From Geoalkalibacter ferrihydriticus DSM 17813 (lineage in GTDB: Bacteria; Desulfobacterota; Desulfuromonadia; Desulfuromonadales; Geoalkalibacteraceae), in assembly GCF_000820505.1 (NCBI RefSeq), contig NZ_JWJD01000006.1, positions 681-64,680 of the forward strand: DNA of 64,000 nt, read 5' to 3'. Within the stretch, counting starts at the first letter, position 1. Every line of letters starts with the position of its first letter. Below are positions 7,190 through 16,780 of the stretch, in pieces. The position numbers and the translations under genes are program-made. A model generated the notes under the pieces. It made no database searches. It was not told the origin of the DNA and was given only the letters and a program-made list of their open reading frames with translations.

Positions 7190-9481
7190 ATGAACATGAG
7201 TGACTCGAGTTCCAAAAATGCCGGCCAAGTAGAAAAAAACCAAAGCCGGTTGCCTGAGGAGGCGCGCCGTGCCCGCTTGAAAAAATGGCGCCGCACCAAG
7301 GATCGCATCTCCACCTACGGCGTATCGGCCGGTGGCCTGGGCGTGGTTTTCGCTCTGGCGCTGATCTTTATCTATTTGTTCTACGAGGTCTTCCCGCTGC
7401 TGCGTTCGGCGGAAATCGCGCCGGTGTCTTCCTACGTGTTGCAGGACGAGGACATCGCGCATTTCGCCCTGGAGCGTTATAACGAACTGGCCGCGGTCCA
7501 TACCCGCGACGGCCGGCTGCTTTTCCTTGAGGCGGCCGACGGCCGTTTGCGCAAAGAATTGCTCGTGGCTCTGCCCGAAGACGCCGCGGTGAGTTCCTTT
7601 GCCACCGGTGATCCGAGCGAAGGATTGTTTATCTACGGTCTCGAGGATGGCCGGGCGCTGATCGCGAGAACTGATTACCGCTTGAGTTATCCTCAGGATC
7701 GCCGCCACATCGAGCCGCAGATCAAATATCCCCTCGGTGCCGACGCGGTAAGAGTCGATCCCCAGGGAGCGGCTCTGCGCAGGGTCGCGGTGCAGGAAAC
7801 CGGCAACGGATTTAGCGTGGCTGCCGCCACCGAAGACGGACGCTTGCTGCTGGCGGTGTACACGGCGACGACCTCGCTGTTTACCGGCGAAGTCAGCCTG
7901 CGCCACCGGGAGTACGTGCTGCCGAGTCCGCCGCAGCAGGGCGAAAAGCTGCTCATCGACGGCGCCGGGCGCAACCTGTTCGTGGCCGATGCCATCGGCG
8001 CCATCCATTATTACGACATCAGCGATCCGGCTGCGGCGCACCTGGTGCACAGCGTTGCGGCGGTCGCCGCGGGCGAAACCGTCACTGCCCTGGAGTTTCT
8101 TAAGGGTTCTGTGTCGCTCATTGTCGGCGGCTCCGACGGCACCCTGAGCCAGTGGTTTCTGGTGCGCGGCGACGACAATGTGCAGCAACTGACGCGGATT
8201 CGCGACTTTTTGCGCCATGCCGGTGCCATTACCTCTCTGGCGCCGGAATACAACCGCAAGGGGTTCGTCGCCGGCGATGCCTCGGGAAGTATCGGCATTC
8301 ACTATGCCACCTCCCATCGAACCCTGCTGATGGAGCCGGTCAGCGATAAGCCGCTGCATCATCTGGGCCTTTCGCCTGTGAATACGGCGCTCCTTACCCT
8401 GAATGCGGATGGGTCGGTGCGGAATTTCGACCTGGATAACCGTCATCCCCAGGTGTCTCTCTCGGCACTCTGGGGTAAGGTCTGGTACGAGGGTCGCGAG
8501 GGGCCTACCTATGTCTGGCAGTCATCCTCGGGCAGCGATGATTTCGAATCCAAGTTCAGCCTGGTGCCCCTGACTCTCGGCACCCTTAAGGCCGCTTTCT
8601 TCGCCATGCTCTTTGCCGTGCCCCTGGCGATCATGGCCGCGGTCTATTCGGCTTATTTCATGACGCGCGCTCTGCGCGGCGTGGTCAAGCCCACCATCGA
8701 AGTCATGGAGGCTCTGCCCACGGTCATCCTCGGCTTTCTTGCCGGGTTGTGGCTGGCGCCTTTCATTGAGAAGAATCTGCCCGCCGTGTTCGCCATATTT
8801 CTGTTTATCCCCCTGGCCATGATCGCGGCGTCTTTTCTCTGGTCGAGCCTGCCGGCGGCTTTTCGCGCGCGGATCTCGCCGGGCTGGGAGGGCGCTCTGC
8901 TGGTGCCGGTAGTGTTGCTGGTCGGATGGCTGTGCGTATCCATGAGTCCGCTGGTCGAGGTGTGGTTCTTCGACGGCAGCATGCGCCAGTGGCTGACCGA
9001 CGTGGGCATTACCTACGACCAGCGCAATGCCCTGGTGGTCGGCATTGCCATGGGTTTCGCCGTGATTCCGACGATCTTTTCCATTACCGAGGATGCGGTG
9101 TTCAACGTGCCCAAGCATCTCACCCAGGGATCCATGGCCCTGGGCGCCACGCCCTGGCAGACGGTTCTGGGTGTGGTGATTCCCACCGCCAGCCCCGGTA
9201 TTTTTTCTGCGGTGATGATCGGTTTCGGCCGCGCGGTGGGAGAAACCATGATCGTGCTCATGGCCACGGGCAACAGCCCCATCACCAACTTCAACATCTT
9301 CGAGGGGATGCGCACCCTGTCGGCCAATATTGCGGTGGAGCTGCCGGAAACGGCGGTGGCCAGCACCCACTTCCGGGTTCTGTTTCTTTCGGCCCTGGTT
9401 CTGTTCGTGATCACATTTGTCCTCAATACCGTCGCTGAAGTGGTGCGCCAGCGCTTGAGAAAACGCTACAGTTCACTGTAA
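7190..9481 (+). CDS. pstC: Phosphate ABC transporter permease PstC (long form)
   Basis: A 763-residue inner-membrane permease, more than twice the length of E. coli PstC. After a cytoplasmic start and TM1 (about 48-68) comes a large extracytoplasmic region of about 370 residues (to about 440) with WD-like repeat character; then the BPD_transp_1 permease core with the EAA loop near GSMALGATPWQTVLGVVIP. The transmembrane core pairs with PstA to form the phosphate channel. The ATG at 7190 is chosen: an in-frame TTG at 7085 would put the intercistronic hairpin inside the coding region. The function of the large insert is unknown. Confidence 0.92.
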   Translation: MNMSDSSSKNAGQVEKNQSRLPEEARRARLKKWRRTKDRISTYGVSAGGLGVVFALALIFIYLFYEVFPLLRSAEIAPVSSYVLQDEDIAHFALERYNELAAVHTRDGRLLFLEAADGRLRKELLVALPEDAAVSSFATGDPSEGLFIYGLEDGRALIARTDYRLSYPQDRRHIEPQIKYPLGADAVRVDPQGAALRRVAVQETGNGFSVAAATEDGRLLLAVYTATTSLFTGEVSLRHREYVLPSPPQQGEKLLIDGAGRNLFVADAIGAIHYYDISDPAAAHLVHSVAAVAAGETVTALEFLKGSVSLIVGGSDGTLSQWFLVRGDDNVQQLTRIRDFLRHAGAITSLAPEYNRKGFVAGDASGSIGIHYATSHRTLLMEPVSDKPLHHLGLSPVNTALLTLNADGSVRNFDLDNRHPQVSLSALWGKVWYEGREGPTYVWQSSSGSDDFESKFSLVPLTLGTLKAAFFAMLFAVPLAIMAAVYSAYFMTRALRGVVKPTIEVMEALPTVILGFLAGLWLAPFIEKNLPAVFAIFLFIPLAMIAASFLWSSLPAAFRARISPGWEGALLVPVVLLVGWLCVSMSPLVEVWFFDGSMRQWLTDVGITYDQRNALVVGIAMGFAVIPTIFSITEDAVFNVPKHLTQGSMALGATPWQTVLGVVIPTASPGIFSAVMIGFGRAVGETMIVLMATGNSPITNFNIFEGMRTLSANIAVELPETAVASTHFRVLFLSALVLFVITFVLNTVAEVVRQRLRKRYSSL

Positions 9482-9495
9482 AGGTTTGTTGACTG

Positions 9496-11160
9496 ATGAA
9501 GACCTGGTTTAAAAGCGGCACTCCCTGGATATGGCTCACCGGTGGCGCCATGACCCTGTGCATGGTCATGGTGATTGGTCTGCTGCTGCTCATCGGCGTA
9601 CGCGGCTTCAGCCACTTCTGGCCCGCGGCTATCGTCGAGACCACCTATACCGCGCCCGGCGCCGAGCCCATGCGCCTGCTCGGCGAACTGTCGCGCAGTG
9701 AGACTCTGACGGCGGCGCAGATTCGTGAATCGGGCGTCGAGGTCGCCGAGGATCAGCTTTTCGTCACCCGCCATCTGCTCAAACAGGGTACCCGCGATCA
9801 GCTCGGGCGCGATTTTGTCTGGTATCTCGCCGATTACATGGGCGCCTGGCATTATCCGCAAGATGCGCTGATGCTTGAGCGGCGCGAGTGGGGCAATTTC
9901 TACGGCTATCCCGTCGAATTGCGCGAGGGCGACGCGGTCATCGCGCGTGGCGCGGATCTGCCCCGCGAGCTGGCCGCCCGCGTCAAACGCAGCAACGATC
10001 TTTTCGAGCAGATTCGGCGCATTGAGCGCAAGGATATCGGCGATATCAACATGCGTCTGGAGCGCATCCGTCTTGCCGAGCGGCGCCTGGAACTTCGCGA
10101 CGATGTTCCCGCTGCGGAGGTTCAGGCGCAAAAGGCGGAGTTCGAACAGACGCGCGCGCGGCTCGACGCCGAATATCTGGTGCTTCAGGGCAAACTTGAC
10201 CAGCTTTATCTCGATATGCGACGGGATACCCTGGTGGCGGAAATCATGGACGGTCGCCAGGTGGAGGTTTCCCTGGCCAACATCGTGCGCGCTTCCCAGC
10301 CCAACGCCATGGGGTTGCCGAGCAAGCTGGCCTATTACGGCGAGCGTCTGTGGGAATTCATCGCCGGTTATCCGCGTGAGGCCAACACCGAGGGTGGAAT
10401 TTTTCCCGCTATTTTCGGTACGGTGACCATGGTATTCGTCATGTCCATCATGGTTACACCCTTTGGCATCCTGGCTGCCATCTATTTGCGCGAATACGCC
10501 AAGCAGGGGCCGCTGCTGCGTCTCATTCGCGTCTCGGTCTACAATCTCGCCGGGGTGCCATCCATTGTCTTCGGTGTATTCGGTCTCGGGTTTTTTGTCT
10601 ACTTCATCGGCGGCGGCATTGATCGGCTGTTCTATCCCGAATCTTTGCCTGCACCGACCTTCGGCACGCCGGGCCTGTTCTGGGTGTCGCTGACCCTGGC
10701 TTTGCTCACCCTGCCGGTGGTCATCGTCGCCACCGAGGAGGGTCTGGCGCGCATTCCGCGCACGGTGCGCGAGGGCAGTCTCGCCCTGGGCGCCACCAAG
10801 GCCGAAACCCTGTGGCGCATCGTCGTGCCCCAGGCGACTCCAGCCATGATGACCGGCTTGATTCTGGCCATTGCGCGGGCGGCCGGCGAGGTGGCGCCGC
10901 TGATGCTGGTGGGGGTGGTCAAGCTGGCGCCGACCCTGCCCATCGATGGGCATTTTCCGTTTATCCATCTGGAACGCAAGATCATGCACTTGGGATTTCA
11001 CATCTACGATGTCGGCTTCCAGAGTCCCAACGTCGAGGCGGCTCGCCCCCTGGTCTATGCGACCGCCCTGACCCTGGTGATCATCATCGTCGCCCTGAAT
11101 ATGTCTGCGGTGGCGATCCGCAATCATCTGCGGGAAAAATACCGCAGCGAATCGGACTGA
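9496..11160 (+). CDS. pstA: Phosphate ABC transporter permease PstA (long form)
   Basis: A 554-residue partner of PstC. TM1 lies at about 14-38, followed by an extracytoplasmic insert of about 260 residues with a charged helical stretch (about 165-240), and then the permease core with five TM helices and the EAA loop [19 protein letters not shown]. The terminal KYRSESD is cytoplasmic. The start lies 14 nt after pstC. Long PstA and PstC proteins occur together, which suggests that their extracytoplasmic inserts contact each other or PstS; this is inference. Confidence 0.93.
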   Translation: MKTWFKSGTPWIWLTGGAMTLCMVMVIGLLLLIGVRGFSHFWPAAIVETTYTAPGAEPMRLLGELSRSETLTAAQIRESGVEVAEDQLFVTRHLLKQGTRDQLGRDFVWYLADYMGAWHYPQDALMLERREWGNFYGYPVELREGDAVIARGADLPRELAARVKRSNDLFEQIRRIERKDIGDINMRLERIRLAERRLELRDDVPAAEVQAQKAEFEQTRARLDAEYLVLQGKLDQLYLDMRRDTLVAEIMDGRQVEVSLANIVRASQPNAMGLPSKLAYYGERLWEFIAGYPREANTEGGIFPAIFGTVTMVFVMSIMVTPFGILAAIYLREYAKQGPLLRLIRVSVYNLAGVPSIVFGVFGLGFFVYFIGGGIDRLFYPESLPAPTFGTPGLFWVSLTLALLTLPVVIVATEEGLARIPRTVREGSLALGATKAETLWRIVVPQATPAMMTGLILAIARAAGEVAPLMLVGVVKLAPTLPIDGHFPFIHLERKIMHLGFHIYDVGFQSPNVEAARPLVYATALTLVIIIVALNMSAVAIRNHLREKYRSESD

Positions 11161-11176
11161 AAGGCTTGGACAAAAA

Positions 11177-12040
11177 ATGATGCTGAATGAACAATTGATG
11201 GCCAGATCGGTGGTTGCATCCCGCACTTCCGAGAATGAAAGGCCGAGCCGTCCCCGGCCGGCCGGCAAGGTCTCCCTGGATAAGGAAAGTTTCTGCCTCG
11301 AAGCGCGCAACCTTAATCTCTACTACGGCAACCAGCAGGCCCTGCGTGGAATCAATATCCGTATTCCGACCAATCGCGTCACCGCCTTCATCGGTCCCAG
11401 CGGTTGTGGCAAGTCAACCTTGCTGCGCTGTTTCAATCGCATGAACGACCTCATCGACATCTGTCGCATCGAGGGCGAGATTCTTCTCGACGGCGAAGAT
11501 ATCAACCGCCGCTCGGTTGACGTGGCCGATTTGCGGCGGCGGGTGGGGATGGTTTTCCAGAAACCCAACCCTTTTCCCAAGACCATCTACGAGAATGTCG
11601 CCTACGGCCTGCGCCTGCAAGGGGTAAGGAGTCGACAGGTGCTCGACGAGGCGGTGGAACACTCCCTGCGGGGCGCCGCCCTGTGGGAGGAGGTCAAGGA
11701 CCGGCTTAACGACAACGCTTTCGGTCTTTCCGGCGGCCAGCAGCAGCGCCTGGTCATCGCCCGCGCCATCGCCATCGAGCCCGAGGTCATCCTGCTCGAT
11801 GAGCCCTGCAGTGCTCTCGATCCCATCGCAACGGCGAAGATCGAGGACCTGATCGGTGAACTCAAGCAGCAGTACACCATCGTCATCGTCACCCATAACA
11901 TGCAGCAGGCGGCGCGCGTCGCCGACTACACCGCCTACATGTTTCTCGGCGATCTGGTTGAGTTCGGCGAAACAAGTCAGATTTTCAAGAAACCCAAGCA
12001 CAAGCAGACCGAAGACTACATTACCGGCCGATTCGGCTGA
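11177..12040 (+). CDS. pstB: Phosphate ABC transporter ATP-binding protein PstB
   Basis: A 287-residue cytoplasmic ATPase that powers the PstSCA importer. Walker A is GPSGCGKST (near residue 74), the Q loop is [19 protein letters not shown], the signature is LSGGQQQR, and Walker B is [12 protein letters not shown], all characteristic of PstB. The first 40 residues (to about VSLDKES) are an extension beyond the usual family start; an in-frame ATG at 11216-11240 is not available, so the ATG at 11177 or the following ATG at 11180 is used. Confidence 0.96.
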   Translation: MMLNEQLMARSVVASRTSENERPSRPRPAGKVSLDKESFCLEARNLNLYYGNQQALRGINIRIPTNRVTAFIGPSGCGKSTLLRCFNRMNDLIDICRIEGEILLDGEDINRRSVDVADLRRRVGMVFQKPNPFPKTIYENVAYGLRLQGVRSRQVLDEAVEHSLRGAALWEEVKDRLNDNAFGLSGGQQQRLVIARAIAIEPEVILLDEPCSALDPIATAKIEDLIGELKQQYTIVIVTHNMQQAARVADYTAYMFLGDLVEFGETSQIFKKPKHKQTEDYITGRFG

Positions 12041-12054
12041 TCGAGGAAAAAACT

Positions 12055-12708
12055 ATGACCCTGCTCATGTTGCGCGAACTGGACAAAGTAAAAAAAGAAC
12101 TGCTGGAATTGTGCGCCATGGTCGAAGAAAGCGTGGCCAAGGCGATACAGTCGGTTGAACAGATGAATGTCGAACTGGCGCGCGAAGTGATCGCAGGCGA
12201 TGACGACATCGACGCAGCCGAGGTCGCCCTGGACGAGGAGTGTTTCAAGCTCATCGCCCTCTATCAACCGGTGGCCGTTGACCTGCGCTTCATCGTGGCG
12301 GTCATAAAGTTTAACAACGATCTGGAGCGTATCGCCGATCTGGCCGCTAACATCGCCGAGCGGACAGTGGCCCTGGCCGATATTGTCGATGTCCCGGCGC
12401 CTTTCAACTTTTCCGAGATGGCGCGCAAGGCGCAAGGCATGCTCAAGAAAAGTCTCGACGCCCTGGTCAATCTCGACGCCGACATGGCGCGTCGGGTCAT
12501 CTGCCTCGATGACGAGGTGGATCTGCTGCACAGCAATAACTTTCAGTTGGTCAAGGATAAAATCCGGCGCCACCCCGAGCATATCGATGCGCTGCTGCAA
12601 TATGTCACGGTTTCCCGGCATGTGGAGCGCATCGCCGATCTGTCGACCAATATTGCCGAAGAGGTAATCTATATCGTCGAGGGGGATATCGTGCGCCATT
12701 GCTTGTAG
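12055..12708 (+). CDS. phoU: Phosphate signalling complex protein PhoU
   Basis: A 217-residue all-helical protein with two PhoU repeats; the metal-binding E/D-rich helices (VIAGDDDIDAAEVALDEE, and VICLDDEVDLLHSNN in the second half) are plain. It links Pst transport to PhoR inhibition at the membrane. It is the last gene of the pst operon (14 nt after pstB) and is followed by a strong terminator. Confidence 0.95.
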   Translation: MTLLMLRELDKVKKELLELCAMVEESVAKAIQSVEQMNVELAREVIAGDDDIDAAEVALDEECFKLIALYQPVAVDLRFIVAVIKFNNDLERIADLAANIAERTVALADIVDVPAPFNFSEMARKAQGMLKKSLDALVNLDADMARRVICLDDEVDLLHSNNFQLVKDKIRRHPEHIDALLQYVTVSRHVERIADLSTNIAEEVIYIVEGDIVRHCL

Positions 12709-12743
12709 GCGCGATGGCGGTGCGCCGGAAAAAATTCGCTTCT

Positions 12744-12774
12744 AGGCCGTTTCCTTGTGGAACGGCCTTTTTTA
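12744..12774 (+). terminator. Rho-independent terminator of the pst operon
   Basis: Stem AGGCCGTT (12744-12751 region) pairs with AACGGCCT (12761-12768) around an 8-9-nt loop, followed by six T. Confidence 0.92.
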
Positions 12775-12826
12775 TGCCCCTCTTGTGCGCTATAATGTGC
12801 GGAATTTTCGCTGATCGGAGGTGCAG

Positions 12827-13276
12827 GTGCGGGGTAAGAACATCTCTCGAATTCTTTTGGGGGCAGTGGGGCTGTGTCTCTGCGCTGCGACCGCTCATGC
12901 CTTCTGCTTCGAGGAAGCGGGTGAGGAATACGGCGTCCCCGCCGGACTACTGTGGGCGATTGCCAAGGTTGAATCGAATTTCGATCCGTTGGCGGTGCAG
13001 TACAATGCCAACGGCAGTACGGATCACGGGGTGATGCAGATCAATTCCACATGGATCGGCCGCTGGCCGGATGTCAGCCCCGTCACTCTCGACGATCCGT
13101 GTACCAACGTGCGCATCGGCGCGCGACTGCTTGCCGACTGCATCACACGCCTCGGGTATACCTGGGAGGGGATAGGCTGCTACAATGCCGTCAGCCCCGA
13201 AAAACGTGCGCTCTATGCGCGCCGGGTGATCGCCGTCATCGAAGGCATGGCGCCGCGGGAAACTTTGCAGCCTTAG
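12827..13276 (+). CDS. Secreted lytic transglycosylase-like protein (SLT domain)
   Basis: A 149-residue protein with a signal peptide ending near ATAHA and an SLT-type goose-lysozyme-like domain. The catalytic Glu lies in AIAKVESNF; the downstream NANGSTDHGVMQIN and the terminal GxxCYNA (AY motif equivalent) fit the IpgF/VirB1-like family. It should cleave peptidoglycan glycan strands in the periplasm. Four Cys after the signal peptide could form disulfides. GTG at 12827 is preferred over GTG at 12821 because the GGAGGT site at 12817 then has normal spacing. No secretion or pilus genes lie next to it, so its cellular job is open. Confidence 0.85.
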   Translation: MRGKNISRILLGAVGLCLCAATAHAFCFEEAGEEYGVPAGLLWAIAKVESNFDPLAVQYNANGSTDHGVMQINSTWIGRWPDVSPVTLDDPCTNVRIGARLLADCITRLGYTWEGIGCYNAVSPEKRALYARRVIAVIEGMAPRETLQP

Positions 13277-13365
13277 CCGGTCTCTCTGCTGAGTTTCCGC
13301 TTGGATACATGAGAAATCATTTCAGATTCGCCTGCTTGCGGCGATGAAAGCCGGGATGGCTGGAT

Positions 13366-15312
13366 ATGCGTTTAAGGGTTTATCAGATTTTTCTCTGGAT
13401 TATCGTTTTTCTCGCCGTGACTCCCGCGGCCCAGGCGCGCTTGACCCTGGGAGCGGTGGAGCGACAGGATTTGGCGCTCTCTCAGGAAGCTTCCCTGCAG
13501 CAACTCGCGCAATATCTCGAACAGAACCTCGGCGAAGAAGTGCCCCTGAGGCTGTTTCACGAGTCGCAAACCCTGCTTCAATGGATGAGCCGTTTCCGCG
13601 AGGTGGATGTGGCGCTGCTCGATCAGGAGATTCTTCGCGGAGTGCCGGCCGGAGAAGCGTTGCCCGTCGTCGATTTTCAACGCCGTGGCCGCCCGGAATT
13701 GGCGCGGCAGGTGGTTGTTGTACGCCAGGGTCTGAGCCCTGCGCAGGTATCGCGCCTGCGCCAGGTGCTGTTGGACATGGAGCAGACCGCCGCCGGCCAA
13801 CAGGTGCTGGATGCCTTGGGAATCGCGCGTTTCGTCCCCCCGGGTAGCGGGCTTGCCAGAGAGACCGAAATTCCGCCTGCGTCCATCGCCCGGCAAGCGC
13901 CGGCCCCCGCATCTCTCCGCCCACAGCCTGCACCTGCGCCTGCGCCTGCGCCTGCGCCTGCGCCTGCGCCTGCGCCCGTTCAGGCACCGGAGCCTGCCGA
14001 CGCGCCTGGCCCTAGGGCCCTGCGCCCGACTGAGGGTCCGACCCCTGTGCCTCCTCCGGCGCTTGAGGCTCCAAGTCTTCCCGCCCCAGAGGCGAGCGCT
14101 CCTCCTGAACTGCAGCCGGCAGTGGAACCGCAATTGCCGGGCGAAACTCCCCGCGAAGAACCCGCCGTGTCGCCTGAAATTCCCGCGCCGGCAGAGGGGC
14201 CGCGAATCTGGCTCGACGATGGACCGGTTGCGCCTGCCCCCTCACCCCCCGTGGCACCCCTGCCTGAAACTGCGCCCGCACCTGGGCCCAGGGAGCGGGT
14301 CATTCCCGGGTGGCGCAAAGTTCTTGATGCCGCCATCCTCCTTGGGGCCGTCGGTGGTACTTTGTGGTTCTTCAGGCGCCGCCGGGCCGCACGGCAACCT
14401 GAGAAAATGGTAGGGAAATCAAAAAGTCGGGATTCACGTGATGCAGAAGGTTTTCTGCATGTTGCCGATCCGCAGATGTCCGGGGCAGGCCCCTTTTGCC
14501 CCCTACCTGAGTCTCGGCCCGCCATGGGAGCGCGGGCAGCAGGTCCGCCGCCCGCGGCGAAATCGGCGTCGGTGGAACTCAAGGGCCGACTCGATGCGGA
14601 CCGGGTTTTCTCTCTCTTGCGGACTCTGGAGAATTATCCGCGACCAGGCACCCTGGTGGTTGTCAGTCCTCACGACGAAAAGCGCATTCATTTCCGCAAG
14701 GGAACCATTTCAGCGGCGTTTTCCATTAATCGCGCCAATCGCGCTCAGGCCGGCTTTCTGATGAACAAGCTCGGCTACCTGTTAATCCGCATGGGTTTGA
14801 TTTCAGAGCAAGAGCGAGATCGCGCTTTGGAGTTCTGCACACAGAATCCAGGCATGCGTCTGGGTGAAGTACTGGTGCAAAGTGATGCGCTTTCGCCCGC
14901 TGATCTCAAACGGGCATTGCGCACCCAGGCCGAAGGGGTGATTTACTCCCTGTTCCTTTTTCCCGAAGGGGACTTTGAACTGATCGGCGAAACCCTGGAC
15001 TTTTCTCTCGACGACGATTTGGCGATTCCCGTACCGGACCTGCTCAGAGAAGCTGTGCGGAAGGAAGATGAGTGGAGCGGTTTTCGCGCCGACCTGCCTT
15101 CCCTCGACACGGTCATCGATTACGACGAGCAGGGACGGGAGAAGCTGGCGAGCGCTCGCATGACTCCTCACCAGCAGATGATCCTGTCCCTGGTTGACGG
15201 TCAGCGCAGTCTCAAGGATATTTGTCGCGAAGCAACCATGCTCGATTTTGAGATTTTTAAATTCATTTATCTCATGGTGCGGGCGCGCATTCTGAAACCC
15301 GTGACACCCTGA
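13366..15312 (+). CDS. Membrane protein: binding-protein-like N-terminus, Pro/Ala linker, TM, cytoplasmic PATAN (DUF4388) domain
   Basis: A 648-residue protein. It has a signal peptide (about 1-24); a periplasmic segment (25-165) resembling part of a phosphonate/phosphate-type solute-binding fold (LTLGAVERQD; ARQVVVVRQGLSP; a terminal helix QQVLDALGI); a Pro/Ala-rich spacer (about 165-315) with an (AP)n run; one TM helix (about 322-340); then a DUF4388/PATAN domain (about 400-545, LKGRLDADRVFSLLRTLEN) and a C-terminal helical winged-helix-like segment. PATAN domains are regulatory modules common in deltaproteobacteria. The architecture suggests transmembrane signalling of a periplasmic ligand or protein state; the proximity of the pst operon makes a phosphorus compound a testable guess. 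The solute-binding assignment is weak because only half of such a fold is present. Confidence 0.7.
   Translation: MRLRVYQIFLWIIVFLAVTPAAQARLTLGAVERQDLALSQEASLQQLAQYLEQNLGEEVPLRLFHESQTLLQWMSRFREVDVALLDQEILRGVPAGEALPVVDFQRRGRPELARQVVVVRQGLSPAQVSRLRQVLLDMEQTAAGQQVLDALGIARFVPPGSGLARETEIPPASIARQAPAPASLRPQPAPAPAPAPAPAPAPAPVQAPEPADAPGPRALRPTEGPTPVPPPALEAPSLPAPEASAPPELQPAVEPQLPGETPREEPAVSPEIPAPAEGPRIWLDDGPVAPAPSPPVAPLPETAPAPGPRERVIPGWRKVLDAAILLGAVGGTLWFFRRRRAARQPEKMVGKSKSRDSRDAEGFLHVADPQMSGAGPFCPLPESRPAMGARAAGPPPAAKSASVELKGRLDADRVFSLLRTLENYPRPGTLVVVSPHDEKRIHFRKGTISAAFSINRANRAQAGFLMNKLGYLLIRMGLISEQERDRALEFCTQNPGMRLGEVLVQSDALSPADLKRALRTQAEGVIYSLFLFPEGDFELIGETLDFSLDDDLAIPVPDLLREAVRKEDEWSGFRADLPSLDTVIDYDEQGREKLASARMTPHQQMILSLVDGQRSLKDICREATMLDFEIFKFIYLMVRARILKPVTP
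13933..13974 (+). repeat. Hexanucleotide repeat CCTGCG x 7
   Basis: Seven perfect copies of CCTGCG run in frame inside the Pro-rich linker, encoding alternating Ala and Pro. One related unit (CCTGCA) precedes them. Unit gain or loss would change linker length by two residues without a frameshift. Confidence 0.95.
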
Positions 15313-15327
15313 AGGAATAAAGCGATT

Positions 15328-16305
15328 ATGAGTTACGGAATCAAGACGATGGTTGTCGCATTTATCTGTTTTATGCTGCTGGGATTTTCTCAGATTGCCT
15401 CCGCCGATGAGTTCTCGGCCTGGCTCCAGGGGTTTCGCGACGAAGCCAGCGCAGCCGGCATCTCTGCGGATCTTCTTGAAGAAGCCTTTGCGGATCTCGA
15501 GCCCCTGGAACGAGTCATTGAGCTTGACCGGCGCCAGCCCGAGTTCGTCCAGCCGTTTCATGAGTATCTGGAGCGCCGGGTAACCGACGCCCGGGTGGCC
15601 GAGGGGCGCGAAATGATGGCGCGCCATGCCGCGTCGCTCAATCGTGTTGCTGAGCAATACGGTGTACAGCCGCGCTTTATTGTCGCTCTCTGGGGCCTCG
15701 AAAGCAATTACGGGCGACATACGGGAAGTTTTTCCGTGATCCAGTCCTTGGCGACCCTGGCTTATGAAGGGCGGCGCGGCGCTTTTTTCCGCAATGAACT
15801 TCTGCATGCTCTCAAGATCGTCGACGCCGGGCATATTCCCCTCGCCCGCATGACCGGATCCTGGGCCGGAGCCATGGGCCAGGCTCAGTTCATGCCTTCC
15901 ACGTTCAGCAACTTTGCCGTCGACGGCGACGGCGACGGCCGCATCGACATCTGGCACTCCATTCCCGACGTGTTCGCCTCGGCGGCCAACTATCTTTCCC
16001 GCCATGGCTGGCAGGACGATCAGACCTGGGGCCGGCCGGTGCGTCTGCCGCGGGGATTCGATGCCGATCTCGCCGGCCTGGACAAGCGTGCGCGGCTGAG
16101 TCAGTGGCAGCAACTCGGCGTGCGCCGCCTCGATGGCAGGGCCCTGCCGACCCGCGATCTGCAAGCCTCGCTGATTATTCCCGAAGGGGTTGATGGCCCC
16201 GCCTACCTGGTATATGACAATTTTCGCGTCCTTTTACGCTGGAATCGTTCCAATGTCTTCGCCGTGAGCGTGGGTACGCTCGCCGATCTCCTCGCCGCTC
16301 CCTGA
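15328..16305 (+). CDS. mltB: Lytic murein transglycosylase B (MltB family)
   Basis: A 325-residue exported protein with a signal peptide ending near QIASA (residue about 26). The MltB/SLT_2 fold is shown by the catalytic Glu in VALWGLESNYGRHTG, by SVIQSLATLAYEGRR, by MTGSWAGAMGQAQFMPSTF, and by a Ca-binding-like DGDGDGRIDIW loop. The signal peptide lacks a lipobox Cys, so this is likely a soluble rather than a lipoprotein form. It cleaves glycan strands to 1,6-anhydro products. Its start is 15 nt after the PATAN protein, so both are probably co-transcribed. Confidence 0.93.
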   Translation: MSYGIKTMVVAFICFMLLGFSQIASADEFSAWLQGFRDEASAAGISADLLEEAFADLEPLERVIELDRRQPEFVQPFHEYLERRVTDARVAEGREMMARHAASLNRVAEQYGVQPRFIVALWGLESNYGRHTGSFSVIQSLATLAYEGRRGAFFRNELLHALKIVDAGHIPLARMTGSWAGAMGQAQFMPSTFSNFAVDGDGDGRIDIWHSIPDVFASAANYLSRHGWQDDQTWGRPVRLPRGFDADLAGLDKRARLSQWQQLGVRRLDGRALPTRDLQASLIIPEGVDGPAYLVYDNFRVLLRWNRSNVFAVSVGTLADLLAAP

Positions 16306-16328
16306 TTTTCGACCGCAGTTTGGTTCTA

Positions 16329-16357
16329 GGTGCCCGCGCACCCGGATAATTTTTTTT
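16329..16357 (+). terminator. Weak terminator candidate after mltB
   Basis: GGTGC (16329-16333) pairs with GCACC (16338-16342); an eight-T run follows only after a 7-nt gap, so efficiency is doubtful. Confidence 0.35.
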
Positions 16358-16363
16358 CCGCCC

Positions 16364-16391
16364 TTGGAAATTCCCCGTGTTGACGTATAAT
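16364..16391 (+). promoter_or_regulatory. Sigma-70-type promoter for the small dsRBD-like gene
   Basis: TTGGAA (16364-16369), 16-nt spacer, and a consensus TATAAT (16386-16391). The predicted start of transcription is just before the hairpin at 16398. Confidence 0.65.
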
Positions 16392-16397
16392 GGAGGA

Positions 16398-16424
16398 CCA
16401 GAAGAGGTAAAAAATCTCTTCTGG
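16398..16424 (+). promoter_or_regulatory. Perfect hairpin at the 5' end of the leader
   Basis: CCAGAAGAG (16398-16406) and CTCTTCTGG (16416-16424) form a 9-bp perfect stem with a 9-nt A-rich loop. It would lie at the very 5' end of the mRNA from the promoter at 16364-16391, about 64 nt before the start codon. It could stabilise the mRNA or be a protein- or RNA-binding leader. Confidence 0.6.
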
Positions 16425-16487
16425 AGTAGCCCATTTGTGGTTTCCTATGTTCTATCTGGGACAGCGAGGGGTCGCGCGGAGGAGAAT

Positions 16488-16763
16488 ATGAGAGAGAGGC
16501 TGATCAGAATGAATCTGTGGGACGAGGGAGACAGGCGTAATCCGGCGCAAGATATGAATTGCGCCTGGAGTGTTCTGGCGCGGTTGGGGGCGCCGTATCG
16601 TTTTGGCGGGCGCACTCCGGATGGGCGGGTGGAGTTCCTGGTGCTTGATTTGGCGGATGGCCGAGTTGTCGCCTCAGGCTGCGGCACCACCTCGGAAGAG
16701 GCCATGTGCCGTGCCGCTCTTGCGGCCCGCGGTGTTCAAGAGACCAATGCGGTGCGCCATTGA
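16488..16763 (+). CDS. Small protein with dsRBD-like character
   Basis: A 91-residue protein. The region from NPAQDMNCAWSV through DGRVEFLVLDLADGRVVASG to SEEAMCRAALAARGV has the order and spacing of a double-stranded-RNA-binding domain: N-terminal helix, three strands with an RxEFxV pattern, then GxGTTxEEAxxxAA. It lacks the basic KKxAE motif expected at the last helix, so RNA binding is uncertain. GGAGGAG sits 4 nt before the ATG at 16488, which rules out the longer frame from 16377. It has its own promoter, leader hairpin and terminator, so it is a stand-alone gene. I cannot name the family. Confidence 0.75.
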   Translation: MRERLIRMNLWDEGDRRNPAQDMNCAWSVLARLGAPYRFGGRTPDGRVEFLVLDLADGRVVASGCGTTSEEAMCRAALAARGVQETNAVRH

Positions 16764-16780
16764 CGCGAGGCTTGCTCAGC

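Noticed and set aside
9466-11310. 614-codon open frame on the minus strand opposite pstA
   Set aside because: It is antisense to a clear pstA gene, has low-complexity His/Gln/Arg-rich composition and no domain pattern; such frames are a side effect of high GC codon use.
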